A stretch of DNA of 64,000 bases from Saccharibacillus alkalitolerans. Its GTDB lineage: Bacteria; Bacillota; Bacilli; Paenibacillales; Paenibacillaceae. Of the stretch, positions 36,510 to 46,340 are shown piece after piece (position 1 is the first letter of the stretch; every line of letters begins with the position of its first letter). The stretch spans positions 62,001 through 126,000 of the forward strand of contig NZ_JAAFGS010000003.1 of NCBI RefSeq assembly GCF_011090185.1, read 5' to 3'. Both the position numbers and the translations under genes were made by a program. The notes under the pieces were generated by a model that searched no databases, was not told where the DNA came from, and saw only the letters and a list, made by a program, of their open reading frames with translations.

Positions 36510-37930
36510 AAGCTTTGTTCTCCCAGCAGGACGTCGGCGAGCAGGTCTCCGCGGGGAAGCAGCAGATCATCCGGCACGTTTTGTCCATTCGTGATGTAAG
36601 AATACTTAAGCGGATAACGATACAGCAAGCTGAAGATGCTTCCAAAGCTTCCGGTTTCATCGGCTTTGGTGAAGACGACTTTGTCGAGCTTGTACTGGTT
36701 GAAGTTGTCGGTAATTTCGGCCATATCCATAAATTTGGACGTCAGGCTCAACACAAGGTACGTCTCGCTGTATTCGGCGGGAGCGATCAAAGCTTGAAGC
36801 TCGGACACCAGCAGTTCGTTTCGATAATTTCGCCCGGCGGTGTCCATCAGAATCAGATCGCAGCCTTCAAGTTTTTGAAAAGCGCGCTGCAGGTCCCCCG
36901 GAGATTGCACGACTTCGAGCGGGACGTTGAGGATCGACGCATAGGTCCGAAGCTGTTCGATCGCGGAAATGCGGTACGTATCGGAAGTAATAAACCCGAC
37001 TTTCCGCTTTTTCTTGAACATCTGCTCGGCGGCCAACTTGGCAATGGTGGTCGTTTTCCCGACCCCGGTCGGTCCGGCCACGTAAACGATACGCGTCTGC
37101 TCGTCGATGCCTCCCCCTTCCCGCGTCTCGGCAAAGCTGCGAATCTTTTTCCGCAGTTCATCCGCGGAAGCTTCGGAGTACGTCTGTTCTTCTCCCTCCC
37201 GCACCGCATTCAGCCACTCCTCGATCAGGCCTTCGTCGACATGCTGTTCACGCAGGCGTTCAATCAGCCGTTCCAAATTATCGGGCAGCGGTTCGATTTC
37301 GTCCTTTTGTTTGGAAAGCTTGTCGATCATTATCTTCATCTGATGCAGCTCTTGGTATAGGCGATCCTCCTTGGCCAGAACCTGCTCGCCTTTGTGCTCG
37401 CGCACGCTTTTTTCAAGCTGCAGCTGCTGCTCGGCCTGCCAACCCGGGGCTGTTTCTTTCGGAAGGATCGGTCCGTTTTCCGGAAACGCCGTGGACAGAA
37501 CGCTCCCGTTAGTAAAATTATCGGAAGATTGGGGCTCAGGTTTTATATATAGGTTCCCCGTACCTGAGCCCGAGGGCTCAGTTTCTTCATTTTTTTCGAT
37601 TTTCGGCGCCGTTTGCACCGATTTTCCGGTAATCTGCTCCGGATTTGCCGAAGCGCTCGCTTTTCGGTAAGCGCCCGCTCCCGCGCTGCGAGGAATAGCT
37701 GCCGGAACGGGCAGCGGAGCCGCCGCGGCATTCGCCTGCGCAGGCTCCGTTTCTTTTTTGTCGTTTTCCAGCGCCGCCACGACTTCCAGCTTTTTTTTGC
37801 CGAACAAGCCGAATACGCCGCCTACTTTTGTTTCCTTCGTGCTTAGAATGACGGCGTCCGATCCGAGGTCGGTACGAATCTTCTGCATCGCTTCAATCAT
37901 CGTTTCCACTACGTACCGTTTCACGATCAT
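36506..37930 (-). CDS. flhF: Flagellar SRP-like GTPase FlhF
   Basis: SIMIBI GTPase that marks the site of flagellar assembly. 474 aa: N-terminal B domain (MIVKRYVVETMIEAMQKI), a variable Ala/Pro/Glu-rich region to about residue 180, helical N domain (about 190-270), and G domain with [44 protein letters not shown] and VFTKADETG. ATG at 37930 overlaps the flhA stop as ATGA. Confidence 0.97.
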   Translation of the reverse strand: MIVKRYVVETMIEAMQKIRTDLGSDAVILSTKETKVGGVFGLFGKKKLEVVAALENDKKETEPAQANAAAAPLPVPAAIPRSAGAGAYRKASASANPEQITGKSVQTAPKIEKNEETEPSGSGTGNLYIKPEPQSSDNFTNGSVLSTAFPENGPILPKETAPGWQAEQQLQLEKSVREHKGEQVLAKEDRLYQELHQMKIMIDKLSKQKDEIEPLPDNLERLIERLREQHVDEGLIEEWLNAVREGEEQTYSEASADELRKKIRSFAETREGGGIDEQTRIVYVAGPTGVGKTTTIAKLAAEQMFKKKRKVGFITSDTYRISAIEQLRTYASILNVPLEVVQSPGDLQRAFQKLEGCDLILMDTAGRNYRNELLVSELQALIAPAEYSETYLVLSLTSKFMDMAEITDNFNQYKLDKVVFTKADETGSFGSIFSLLYRYPLKYSYITNGQNVPDDLLLPRGDLLADVLLGEQSL

Positions 37931-39960
37931 AAATTCACCACTCCGACACTTTGAATTTCGACGCTCGGTTCAAGTTCGCTGTAAGAAAGCACCGGGATGT
38001 CCTGCATCGTTCGTTCGATGATTTGGCGCATGTACATGCGAATCGTCGGCGACGCGAGCAGAATCGGCTGTTGGCCCGATTGAATCGCCCGGTTAACCTG
38101 CTCGGTCAGCTTCTGGTATACCGTCTGCGTGGATACAGGATCGAGTGCCAGATAACTGCCCTGTTCGGTCTGCTGCACGCTTTCCGCGATTTTCTTTTCG
38201 AGGTTCGGCCCGACGGTAATCACGCGCATCGTTTCCCCCTGCTGCGTAAACTGCTGCGTAATCTGGCGGGAAAGCGCCTGCCGCACATACTCCGTCAAAA
38301 TATCCGGATCCTTCGTATAGGTCCCGTAGTCGGCCAGCGTTTCGAAAATCGTCACCATGTCGCGGATCGAAATTTTTTCTTTCAACAGTTTGGCCAATAC
38401 CTTTTGAATGTCTCCGATCGCCAAAACCGAAGGGATAAGCTCGTCGACCAGAACCGGATAATTCTCTTTGAGGTTGTCGATCAACGCTCTCGTTTCCTGA
38501 CGGCCCAGCAGCTCGTGCGCATGACGCTTCACCAGTTCGGTCAAGTGGGTAGCGACGACCGAAGGCGGATCGACGACCGTATAGCCGGACAGTTCCGCCC
38601 GTTCCTTGGTCGCTTCGTCGATCCACAGGGCCGGAAGGCCGAAAGCGGGCTCCATGGTCTCGATGCCGGTGATGCTCTCGTCGTCGAAGCCCGGGCTCAT
38701 GGCGAGGTAATGGTTCAACAGCAGTTCGCCCCGGCCGACGATATTGCCTTTGATTTTGATAATATACTCGTTCGGCCTCAATTGAATATTATCACGAATC
38801 CGGATGACCGGAACGACCAATCCCAATTCTAACGCGCACTGCCTGCGAATCATGATGATCCGATCAAGCAGATCGCCTCCCTGCTGCATATCCGCCAGCG
38901 GAATCAGGCCGTAGCCGAATTCGAATTCGATAGGATCCACCTGAAGCAGGCTGACGACGCTTTCCGGGCTGCGCACTTCCTCGATCTCCTGCTCCTCCAC
39001 CTGCATTTCCTCGGCAACCTGCTGTTTGTTCAGGTTCGTCTGCATGCGCCGGGCGGCGTAGAAGAGCAGGAGGGCCAACGGCAGCGTCGAGAACAAATGA
39101 ATCGGAGTCAGGAAACCCAGAAGGGCGATGGCGATAGCCACGATGTACAGCAGCTTCGGATAAGAAAACAGCTGACCTACCACGTCGTCGGCCAGGTTGC
39201 CTTCCGAAGTGGCGCGCGTGACGATCAGACCAGATGCCGTGGAAATCAGCAGCGCCGGAATCTGGCTGACCAGACCGTCCCCGATCGTCAGGATCGAATA
39301 CGTCGACAGCGCGTCCGAAAACGGCATTCCGTGGATGGTCATCCCGATAATGAAACCGCCGACCAAGTTGATGATCAGCAGGATGATACTGGCGATCGCG
39401 TCGCCTTTGACGAATTTACTCGCACCGTCCATTGCGCCGTAGAAGTCCGCTTCGCGCTCGATTTTAGAACGTCTTTCCCGCGCCTGCTGCTCATTGATCA
39501 GGCCTGCGTTCAGATCGGCGTCAATGCTCATCTGCTTGCCAGGCATCGCGTCGAGCGTAAAGCGCGCTCCTACTTCGGCTACGCGTTCCGAACCTTTGAC
39601 AATAACGATAAATTGGACAGCGACCAAAATCAGGAAAACGATGAAGCCGATCGCGATCTCGCCGCCGGCCACGAACTTGCCGAACGTCTCGACGACCGAG
39701 CCGGCATCGGCTTGACCGAGAATCAGCTTGGTCGTCGAAATGTTAAGCGACAGCCGGAACAGCGTCGTAATCAGCAGCAGCGCCGGGAAGATGGAAAATT
39801 GGAGCGCTTCTTTGGTACTCATCGCGAGCAGCATGATCAGCATTGCGCCCGCAATATTGATAACGATCAGGACGTCGAGCAGCCAGGTGGGAATCGGCAG
39901 AATCATCATCAGGACGATTGCCAGCACCCCGGCAAGAACCACTATGTCCGTTTTCTTCAT
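37927..39960 (-). CDS. flhA: Flagellar export gate protein FlhA
   Basis: Largest export gate subunit; its ring takes chaperone-cargo complexes and proton motive force drives export. 677 aa: about eight membrane segments in the first 320 residues, with the conserved FHIPEP-type loop region (GSERVAEVGARFTLDAMPGKQM, then IDADLNAGLINEQQARERRSKI), and a large cytoplasmic domain. ATG at 39960 with GGAGGGAGA. Follows flhB. Confidence 0.98.
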   Translation of the reverse strand: MKKTDIVVLAGVLAIVLMMILPIPTWLLDVLIVINIAGAMLIMLLAMSTKEALQFSIFPALLLITTLFRLSLNISTTKLILGQADAGSVVETFGKFVAGGEIAIGFIVFLILVAVQFIVIVKGSERVAEVGARFTLDAMPGKQMSIDADLNAGLINEQQARERRSKIEREADFYGAMDGASKFVKGDAIASIILLIINLVGGFIIGMTIHGMPFSDALSTYSILTIGDGLVSQIPALLISTASGLIVTRATSEGNLADDVVGQLFSYPKLLYIVAIAIALLGFLTPIHLFSTLPLALLLFYAARRMQTNLNKQQVAEEMQVEEQEIEEVRSPESVVSLLQVDPIEFEFGYGLIPLADMQQGGDLLDRIIMIRRQCALELGLVVPVIRIRDNIQLRPNEYIIKIKGNIVGRGELLLNHYLAMSPGFDDESITGIETMEPAFGLPALWIDEATKERAELSGYTVVDPPSVVATHLTELVKRHAHELLGRQETRALIDNLKENYPVLVDELIPSVLAIGDIQKVLAKLLKEKISIRDMVTIFETLADYGTYTKDPDILTEYVRQALSRQITQQFTQQGETMRVITVGPNLEKKIAESVQQTEQGSYLALDPVSTQTVYQKLTEQVNRAIQSGQQPILLASPTIRMYMRQIIERTMQDIPVLSYSELEPSVEIQSVGVVNL

Positions 39961-39983
39961 AATTTTTCTCCCTCCGGGCTCGA

Positions 39984-41072
39984 TTACTTCACTTTCCCTT
40001 TTAACTTATATACATAAGCCAGCACTTCGGCCACCGCCTGAAAGAGATCCGCGGGAACCGTGTCCCCGATCTCCGCCTGGGCGAACAAAGCGCGTGCCAG
40101 CGGCTTGTTTTCCATAATCATGACGCCGTTTTCTTTTGCGATCTCCCGAATCCGCAGCGCGACGAAATCCTGTCCTTTGGCCACGACTTCCGGAGCCTGC
40201 ATCTGCGTACCGTCGTATTTGAGCGCTACCGCATAATGCGTCGGGTTGGTAATGATGACATCGGCGGTCGGAACGTCCTGCATCATCCGCTGCATCGCCA
40301 TGCGGCGCTGCCGTTCGCGGATTTTGCCTTTGATCATCGGATCGCCTTCCGCTTTTTTATACTCGTCTTTGATATCCTGTTTCGACATCCGGATGCTTTT
40401 CTCGAATTCGTATTTCTGATACATATAATCGAATGCCCCCAAGATAAGGAGGGCCGAGCCGATCTTGATACCGAGCGACAGAGTGACCGAACCCGCAAAC
40501 TGCAAAGTGTCTTCCAGCGACATGGCATGAAGCTTGGAAATGGTATCCAGTTCTCCCTGCAGCGTGCTGTATACAAGAAAACCGATTATCGTCATTTTCA
40601 GCAACGACTTTGCCAATTCGACCAGCGACCGCAGGGAAAAAATATTTTTGAACCCCTTGATCGGATCGAGTTTGCTGAATTTGGGTTTGAGTCCCTCGCT
40701 TACGAACAAAAGTCCGTATTGGCCGAAGCTGGCCGCGATGTCGATAAAAATGACGGCGATGAAAATGGGAGCGAGCAGCTTCATGATCTCCAGCATGTAC
40801 TGCATCATCATATTCATGACATTGTCGATCGTGATCTCCATGTTCATCCGGTTTGCGAATACGTCCGTGAACAGGTGCGTAATGACCGTACGGAAGTTGT
40901 CCCCGAAAATCATCAGAATCGCGATGGACACAAGCAGAACGCCAGCTCCCGGAAGCTCCTGGCTTTTTGCGACCTGGCCCTTTTTTCGGCTTTCGTCCCG
41001 CTTTTTCGGCGTCGCTTTTTCCGTCTTCTCGCCGGCAAACATCTGGAGGTCGAGCGTATGCCTAAGCTCCAA
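39984..41072 (-). CDS. flhB: Flagellar export specificity switch FlhB
   Basis: Export gate protein that cleaves itself at NPTH to switch from rod/hook to filament substrates. 362 aa: four membrane helices (about 40-60, 92-115, 150-170 and 190-215), then a cytoplasmic domain with NPTHYAVALKYDG, cleaved after Asn. The start is TTG at 41072 (MELRHTLDLQMFAGEKTEKAT), with GGAGG about 7 nt upstream. Confidence 0.97.
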   Translation of the reverse strand: MELRHTLDLQMFAGEKTEKATPKKRDESRKKGQVAKSQELPGAGVLLVSIAILMIFGDNFRTVITHLFTDVFANRMNMEITIDNVMNMMMQYMLEIMKLLAPIFIAVIFIDIAASFGQYGLLFVSEGLKPKFSKLDPIKGFKNIFSLRSLVELAKSLLKMTIIGFLVYSTLQGELDTISKLHAMSLEDTLQFAGSVTLSLGIKIGSALLILGAFDYMYQKYEFEKSIRMSKQDIKDEYKKAEGDPMIKGKIRERQRRMAMQRMMQDVPTADVIITNPTHYAVALKYDGTQMQAPEVVAKGQDFVALRIREIAKENGVMIMENKPLARALFAQAEIGDTVPADLFQAVAEVLAYVYKLKGKVK

Positions 41073-41097
41073 TCTTCCTGCCTCCTCTCGCTGTCCG

Positions 41098-41901
41098 TCA
41101 TGAACCGGCCGAACCGGGCCGCTCTCCGACCGTTCCCAAAAATCCCTGCATGGTTTCGGCCATCAGCGAAAACAAATGATCGAAAATGTAAGACAAACTC
41201 GGCATCAGCAACAAAAGTAAAAGAAGCCCTACTATAATCTTGATCGGAATGCCGATAACAAAGATATTGAACTGCGGAGCCGTCTTTGCAAGGAATCCGA
41301 GTCCCACGTCCGTCAGAAACAAAGAGACGACGATGGGAGCCGCCATTTGGAAAGCAAGGATCATGGCTGCCGCAAAAGCTTTTAAGAAAAATTCGGTCAG
41401 GCTGCCGTTGTAAATCTCGACGAAAAGCCGATTGTCGATCGGAACCCAGTTGTAACTGTAGACGATGGCGTCAAGCAGCCTATGGTGTCCGTTCATCGAC
41501 AGGAAAAGAAGCATGGCGATCATGTACTTGAATTGTCCCGTAAGCGGAGTAACCGCCCCGGTCGTCGGATCGAATACGGTCGCCATCCCGAAGCCGATCT
41601 GGATATCGAGAATCGCTCCCGCGATCTGAACGGCAATCAGCATCAAGTTCGCGACATACCCCAGCATCAGTCCGATCAGAATTTCCCGTATGATCAGCAG
41701 CACGTAACCGCCGTCGAACGCGGCCGTCTGGTTCGTCCCGAAACTCAAGTAAACGAGCAGCGCCACCATCGTCGCCAGCCCCACCTTGAACCGGGTCGGC
41801 ACGTTGCGCGAAGAAATCAAAGGCGCCACGACGAAGAAAGACGTAATTCGGCAAAACATAAGCAAAAACACCGGAAAAGCCTGCATCAAATTTATCATCA
41901 T
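41098..41901 (-). CDS. fliR: Flagellar export gate protein FliR
   Basis: Part of the FliP5Q4R1 export gate. 267 aa with six hydrophobic segments; the signature FKVGLATMVALLVYLSFG and the loop VQIAGAILDIQIGFGMATVFDP are typical. ATG at 41901 (a second ATG follows); the ribosome binding site is weak, so coupling to fliQ, 9 nt upstream, is likely. Confidence 0.96.
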   Translation of the reverse strand: MMINLMQAFPVFLLMFCRITSFFVVAPLISSRNVPTRFKVGLATMVALLVYLSFGTNQTAAFDGGYVLLIIREILIGLMLGYVANLMLIAVQIAGAILDIQIGFGMATVFDPTTGAVTPLTGQFKYMIAMLLFLSMNGHHRLLDAIVYSYNWVPIDNRLFVEIYNGSLTEFFLKAFAAAMILAFQMAAPIVVSLFLTDVGLGFLAKTAPQFNIFVIGIPIKIIVGLLLLLLLMPSLSYIFDHLFSLMAETMQGFLGTVGERPGSAGS

Positions 41902-41910
41902 CGACCGGCC

Positions 41911-42180
41911 TTACCCGATATACAAATACAGGTTATTCAAAATATTGTACGTAAAATCGACGAGCGTATTCAGGATCCATGGACCGAAGATCAAAATCGA
42001 AAGCATGACGGCCACGATCTTCGGCACGAAAGCGAGCGTTTGCTCTTGAATCTGCGTCGTCGCCTGGAATACGCTGACAATCAGGCCGACTGCAAGGCCC
42101 AGAATCAGCATCGGGGCGCTGGCCTTCAGCACGACATACACGGCTTGGCCGGCGAGACCGATAATGAAATTTGAATCCAT
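41911..42180 (-). CDS. fliQ: Flagellar export gate protein FliQ
   Basis: Two-helix export gate subunit, 89 aa, with PMLILGLAVGLIVSVFQATTQIQEQTLAFVPK, shown here as the two pieces LGLAVGLIVSVFQATTQIQE and LAFVPKIVAV. ATG at 42180 with GGGAGGGA 7 nt upstream. Full length for the family. Confidence 0.96.
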   Translation of the reverse strand: MDSNFIIGLAGQAVYVVLKASAPMLILGLAVGLIVSVFQATTQIQEQTLAFVPKIVAVMLSILIFGPWILNTLVDFTYNILNNLYLYIG

Positions 42181-42217
42181 GTCGTTTCCCTCCCGAATTC
42201 ATCCGATCTTCAGCGGC

Positions 42218-42991
42218 TCAGCCCGAATTGAAACTGAGAAGCAGCGACTTGACGACCAGATACCAACCGTCCACGAGCACGAACAGCAAAATTTTGAACG
42301 GCAGCGAAATAACGGTCGGCGGAAGCATCATCATCCCCATCGCCATGAGCGTACTGGATACGACGATATCGATCACCAGAAAAGGAATGTAAATCATGAA
42401 GCCCATCTGAAAAGCGGTCTTCATCTCGCTTATGGCGTAAGCCGGAACCATGACCGTCAACGGGATATCTTCGAAGCTTTGAGGCTTTTCGGCTCCCGTG
42501 TAATCCATGAACAGCAGAAGGTCTTTCTCCCGTGTATGCTTGAACATGAATTCCTTGATCGGCACGGACGCTTCGTCCAGCGCCTCCATCTGCGTCAATT
42601 CGCCCCGGATATAAGGCTGAAGGGCCGTATCGTTAATGGACGACAGCGTAGGAGACATGATAAAAAGAGTCAAAAAAAGTGCCAGTCCCACGAGCACCTG
42701 ATTCGGCGGCATTTGCTGCGTACCGAGCGACGTTCTGACGAAACTGAGCACAATAACGATGCGTGTAAAGCTCGTCATCAAGACCAGCAGAGCCGGCGCG
42801 ATGCTGATAACGGTAATCAAAAGAAGGACGGACAACGTGCTTGTTGCGGGCGCGCCTTCCGAATCCCCGCCTATCTGAAGATCGATATTCGGGATCGGAT
42901 TCTCCGTGCCGGTCGCATGCGCGGACGGCAGAATGTGAATGAACGCGACAGCAAGCAGCAGAACAAAGGTAATCGTTAACTTTTTTTTCAT
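42218..42991 (-). CDS. fliP: Flagellar export gate protein FliP
   Basis: Pentameric pore subunit of the export gate. 257 aa: cleavable signal peptide (about 1-26, ending SAHA), then four membrane segments with the signatures MTSFTRIVIVLSFVRTSLGT and PPNQVLVGLALFLT, and FMIYIPFLVIDIVVSSTLMAMGM, given in part. ATG at 42991 with AGGGA, overlapping the fliO stop as ATGA. Confidence 0.97.
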   Translation of the reverse strand: MKKKLTITFVLLLAVAFIHILPSAHATGTENPIPNIDLQIGGDSEGAPATSTLSVLLLITVISIAPALLVLMTSFTRIVIVLSFVRTSLGTQQMPPNQVLVGLALFLTLFIMSPTLSSINDTALQPYIRGELTQMEALDEASVPIKEFMFKHTREKDLLLFMDYTGAEKPQSFEDIPLTVMVPAYAISEMKTAFQMGFMIYIPFLVIDIVVSSTLMAMGMMMLPPTVISLPFKILLFVLVDGWYLVVKSLLLSFNSG

Positions 42992-43530
42992 GGTTCCCTC
43001 GATCGGTCAGCAGATTCCTCTTTTTCCAACAAATCGTCAACCTTGCGCCGGCGATCTGTGGCTTCCTTCAGCCTGCTCTCGAACAGCTGTTGGAACGAAG
43101 CCGCTTCAAGCTCTTCCGCTTCCGCGGGAGCGCTGGAACCGCTTCGGAATCTGGATGTGAATTTCTCCGCCCAGGCGGGCAGAGTCAGGTTCGGACCGGC
43201 ACTTTCCTGCTCCAACGCCTCGATCAGTTGCTCCACTTCTTCGGTTCCGGAGACTTTGTCGATCAACGAGATATCCTCGCCGACGCCGATCAAATAAATG
43301 CTGCCGCCGATTTGGACGATCTGCAGCGATTTATTTTGGCCGAGGCCGACTCCGCCGAGTGTACGGACAGAGCGGCCGCCGAACCAGCCCCGATTTCTTT
43401 TGCCCAAGTAGCGGATCAAAAAAACAATAAGGGCGACAATTGCAATCAGGACGAAGATGACCCATACCAGATAAGAATATACGCCGGTATCCGCCGTGAA
43501 GTTCGGCTGCTCTTCGTTCAATAAAAACAT
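42988..43530 (-). CDS. fliO: Flagellar biosynthesis protein FliO (FliZ of Bacillus)
   Basis: Accessory membrane protein that helps FliP assemble. 180 aa: one membrane helix (about 19-42), then the FliO core (LGGVGLGQNKSLQIVQIGGS, then YLIGVGEDISLIDKV) and a charged tail. No signal peptide is seen, unlike B. subtilis FliZ. The ATG at 43530 has no good ribosome binding site, and only 16 nt separate it from cheY, so the start is less certain. Confidence 0.92.
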   Translation of the reverse strand: MFLLNEEQPNFTADTGVYSYLVWVIFVLIAIVALIVFLIRYLGKRNRGWFGGRSVRTLGGVGLGQNKSLQIVQIGGSIYLIGVGEDISLIDKVSGTEEVEQLIEALEQESAGPNLTLPAWAEKFTSRFRSGSSAPAEAEELEAASFQQLFESRLKEATDRRRKVDDLLEKEESADRSREP

Positions 43531-43546
43531 AGGCGTGGTTCCCGTC

Positions 43547-43912
43547 TTAGGCGCCGAGGGTTTTGTTGATAGCCTCGATAACGCGATCGGATTGGAACGG
43601 CTTTACGATGAAGTCTTTTGCGCCCGCCTGAATGGCGTCGATAACCATCGCCTGCTGACCCATTGCGGAGCACATGATGACTTTTGCGCTCGCATCGAGC
43701 TTTTTGATTTCTTTGAGGGCGGCGATTCCGTCCATTTCCGGCATCGTGATGTCCATCGTGATCAGATCCGGTTTAAGTTCCTTGAATTTTTCCACTGCTT
43801 GGGATCCGTCTTGAGCTTCCCCCACGACTTCAAAGCCGTTCTTCGTCAAAATATCTCTGATCATCATGCGCATGAAAGCTGCGTCGTCCACGATAAGAAT
43901 ACGGTTTGCCAT
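43547..43912 (-). CDS. cheY: Chemotaxis response regulator CheY
   Basis: Single receiver domain, 121 aa. Acidic pair Asp9-Asp10, phospho-acceptor Asp54 (LITMDITMPEMDG), Thr/Ser position in IMCSAMG, and Lys in FIVKPF. Phosphorylated by CheA, it binds FliM and FliY at the switch. ATG at 43912 with GGGAGGA. Confidence 0.97.
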   Translation of the reverse strand: MANRILIVDDAAFMRMMIRDILTKNGFEVVGEAQDGSQAVEKFKELKPDLITMDITMPEMDGIAALKEIKKLDASAKVIMCSAMGQQAMVIDAIQAGAKDFIVKPFQSDRVIEAINKTLGA

Positions 43913-43940
43913 TGATTAAAAATCCTCCCTGTCGAATGCG

Positions 43941-45269
43941 TTATTGTAAGTTTTGAATTCGGTCCCACTGACTGACGATATCCGTAACGCGTACGCCGAA
44001 GTTTTCGTCGATAACGACCACTTCCCCCTTGGCGATCAGCTTGTTGTTGACCAGGATGTCGACCGGTTCGCCGGCAAGCTTGTCGAGCTCGACGATGGAC
44101 CCCTGGGACAATTCCAGAATATCTTTAATCTGTTTGCGGGTCCTTCCTAATTCTACGGTGACTTTAAGGGGAATGTCCATCAATAATCCTAAATTATTTT
44201 CATCCGATGGACTGTATCCTCCGTTCTGAAGATTGCCGAACTGCACCGGTTGAACGTTGACGTTGCGCCCCGCGCTGCCGTAATGGTTCGGTTGAGGCGG
44301 CTGCTGCATCGGCATTTGCCCGTAACCCGGATAAGGCATGCCGTAATCCGGCTGCTGGCCCGGCATCCCGTACCCCGGATAAGGAGCCTGCTGCGGCTGT
44401 CCCGGCATTCCGTACGGAGGCATTCCCTGCTGCGGCGCGGAAGCCGCATAAGGATCCGGATACGGATTGTTCTGAACGGGAGGCTGCTGCATCTGCGGTT
44501 CCGGCGCGGGAGAAGGCGCCTGCGGCGCGGCGGCTTGCGGCTGCGGAGCCGGCGCGGCAGGTTCTTCTTCCGCCGGTGCTCCTCCGAGAAGCATTTCCAC
44601 CATGTTTTTCGCGAAGTCAACCGTGATCAGCTGCATGATCGTCGAATCGATGAGATCCCCGATCAGGAGCCGGAAAGAAACTTTGATCAGCGTTTCATCC
44701 ATCGGAAGATTGCTGACCCCGTCCCCGTTGCTGACATCGAGAATATCGATAGCCGGAGGCGATATGTTGACAAAGCGGTTGAAGATGGTAGACATGGACG
44801 TCGCGGAAGAACCCATCATTTGGTTCATGGCTTCCTGCACGGCGCTGATATGGATTTCGTTCAGCTCTTCATCCTGCGGATTCCCTTCCCCGCCGAGCAT
44901 GAGATCGGCGATGATCTGGGCGTCTCTCGTTTTGATAACCAGAGAGTTGATCCCTTGGAAACCGTCGACATAGTTCACGTGCACGGCGACATGCGGTTTC
45001 GGAAACTCCGATTCGAATTGGCTTCTTGTGATAATCGATACTTTCGGCGTCGTGATGTCGACTTTGCGGCCCAGCAGAGTGGATAACGCCGTCGCGGCAC
45101 TGCCGAATGTAATGTTGCCGATTTCACCCAGGGCGTCCTGCTCCAGCGAAGTCAGGAAATCGTCGACCGTCTTGTCGGCACCGGCCGAGGGCGAGCCTTC
45201 GTCGTCCGATTCGGACTGTCTCAGCAATGCATCGATTTCTTCCTGGGACAAATAATCTTTACTCGTCAA
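43941..45269 (-). CDS. fliY: Flagellar switch protein and CheY-P phosphatase FliY
   Basis: 442 aa. N-terminal CheY-binding peptide (LSQEEIDALLRQ), CheC-like phosphatase domain with two active-site helices (EQDALGEIGNITFGSA and HISAVQEAMNQMMGSS), a linker of about 120 residues rich in Pro, Gly, Gln, Tyr and Met with repeated PGYGMPGQ-like units, and a C-terminal FliN domain (DIPLKVTVELGRTRKQI, then LDKLAGEPVDILVNNKLIA). The start chosen is TTG at 45269, 9 nt after GGAG; a TTG three codons earlier abuts the ribosome binding site. It overlaps fliM by 11 nt. Confidence 0.95.
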   Translation of the reverse strand: MTSKDYLSQEEIDALLRQSESDDEGSPSAGADKTVDDFLTSLEQDALGEIGNITFGSAATALSTLLGRKVDITTPKVSIITRSQFESEFPKPHVAVHVNYVDGFQGINSLVIKTRDAQIIADLMLGGEGNPQDEELNEIHISAVQEAMNQMMGSSATSMSTIFNRFVNISPPAIDILDVSNGDGVSNLPMDETLIKVSFRLLIGDLIDSTIMQLITVDFAKNMVEMLLGGAPAEEEPAAPAPQPQAAAPQAPSPAPEPQMQQPPVQNNPYPDPYAASAPQQGMPPYGMPGQPQQAPYPGYGMPGQQPDYGMPYPGYGQMPMQQPPQPNHYGSAGRNVNVQPVQFGNLQNGGYSPSDENNLGLLMDIPLKVTVELGRTRKQIKDILELSQGSIVELDKLAGEPVDILVNNKLIAKGEVVVIDENFGVRVTDIVSQWDRIQNLQ

Positions 45270-46257
45270 ATTCCTCAACTCCTTCGTTGACGATCTCGTC
45301 GATTTGCACGGCGACCCGGTCTTTGATCATACCCGGGCTTCCGATGAATTTCAGTTTTTCCCCGACCCTAATGGCGAGACCTTCTTCCGTTGCTTTGTTC
45401 AGCGTAATGACGTCTCCCGGGGCCAAACTGAGAAATTCGCGAATCGTCAGCTGGGATTGGCCAAGTTCCGCAATGAACGGAAGTTCGGCTCGCGTTACCC
45501 GTTCTCGCAAAGCTTCGAGTTCTTCCGGAGCGCGCGCCTTTTTTTGCGAAACGAACCAATGATGCACGGACAGTTTGGACATGATCGGCTCGATCACGAC
45601 GTGCGGGATACACAAGTTGATCATCCCGCTCGTCTCGCCGATTTTGGTGCTCAGCGAAATCAGCGCGATCGTTTCGTTGGGCGATACGATCTGCATGAAC
45701 TGCGGATTGGTCTCGAGCGCCTCCATTCGCGGAGAAAGGTCGTAGACCGTCTTCCAGGCATCCTGCAGATTTTCCAGGGCCCGGCTGAAAATCCGTTCCA
45801 TAATAATGGTTTCGATTTCGGTCAGCGCTCCCGGTTTTAAGGGCGCCGTACCGCTGCCTCCCAGCATCCGGTCCACCATCGTAAATGCGATGTTGGGATG
45901 CACTTCAAGCACCATGCGGCCTTCGAGCGGCTCCGCTTCGAAAATGTTCAGAACGGTCATTTTCGGAATGGAGCGAATAAATTCGTCGTAAGGCAGCTGT
46001 TCGACCTGTACGACGTTAATCTGAACGAAGGTACGGAGCTGGGCGGAAAAGTAAGTGGTCAGATTGCGCGCAAAGTTTTCGTGGATTCGCGTTAAACTGC
46101 GAATATGATCTTTCGAGAACCGTACGGCCCTTTTAAAGTCGTAGGAACGAATTTTGCGCTGCGTCTCTTCTTTTTTGAGTTCTTCCGCGTCCATTTCGCC
46201 CGAGGAAAGCGCGGCTAATAGAGCGTCGATCTCGTTCTGGGATAATACATCAACCAA
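45259..46257 (-). CDS. fliM: Flagellar motor switch protein FliM
   Basis: C-ring protein that binds CheY-P and FliG. 332 aa: N-terminal CheY-P-binding motif LSQNEIDALLAAL, middle domain (ENFARNLTTYFSAQLRTFVQI, then LGGSGTAPL-type GGxG region), and C-terminal SpoA domain (LTIREFLSLAPGDVITLNK). Start: TTG at 46257, with GGGGGTG 6 nt upstream; GTG at 46266 lies inside that purine-rich stretch and adds only three residues. The chosen length equals that of B. subtilis FliM. Confidence 0.95.
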   Translation of the reverse strand: MVDVLSQNEIDALLAALSSGEMDAEELKKEETQRKIRSYDFKRAVRFSKDHIRSLTRIHENFARNLTTYFSAQLRTFVQINVVQVEQLPYDEFIRSIPKMTVLNIFEAEPLEGRMVLEVHPNIAFTMVDRMLGGSGTAPLKPGALTEIETIIMERIFSRALENLQDAWKTVYDLSPRMEALETNPQFMQIVSPNETIALISLSTKIGETSGMINLCIPHVVIEPIMSKLSVHHWFVSQKKARAPEELEALRERVTRAELPFIAELGQSQLTIREFLSLAPGDVITLNKATEEGLAIRVGEKLKFIGSPGMIKDRVAVQIDEIVNEGVEEFDE

Positions 46258-46340
46258 ACCTTTCACCCCCCTCCCATAAACACGGCCGCCTCCAAAGGCG
46301 CGGCCTTGAACTTAAGCGGCGAACTCCGGCGCCGTGCGAA

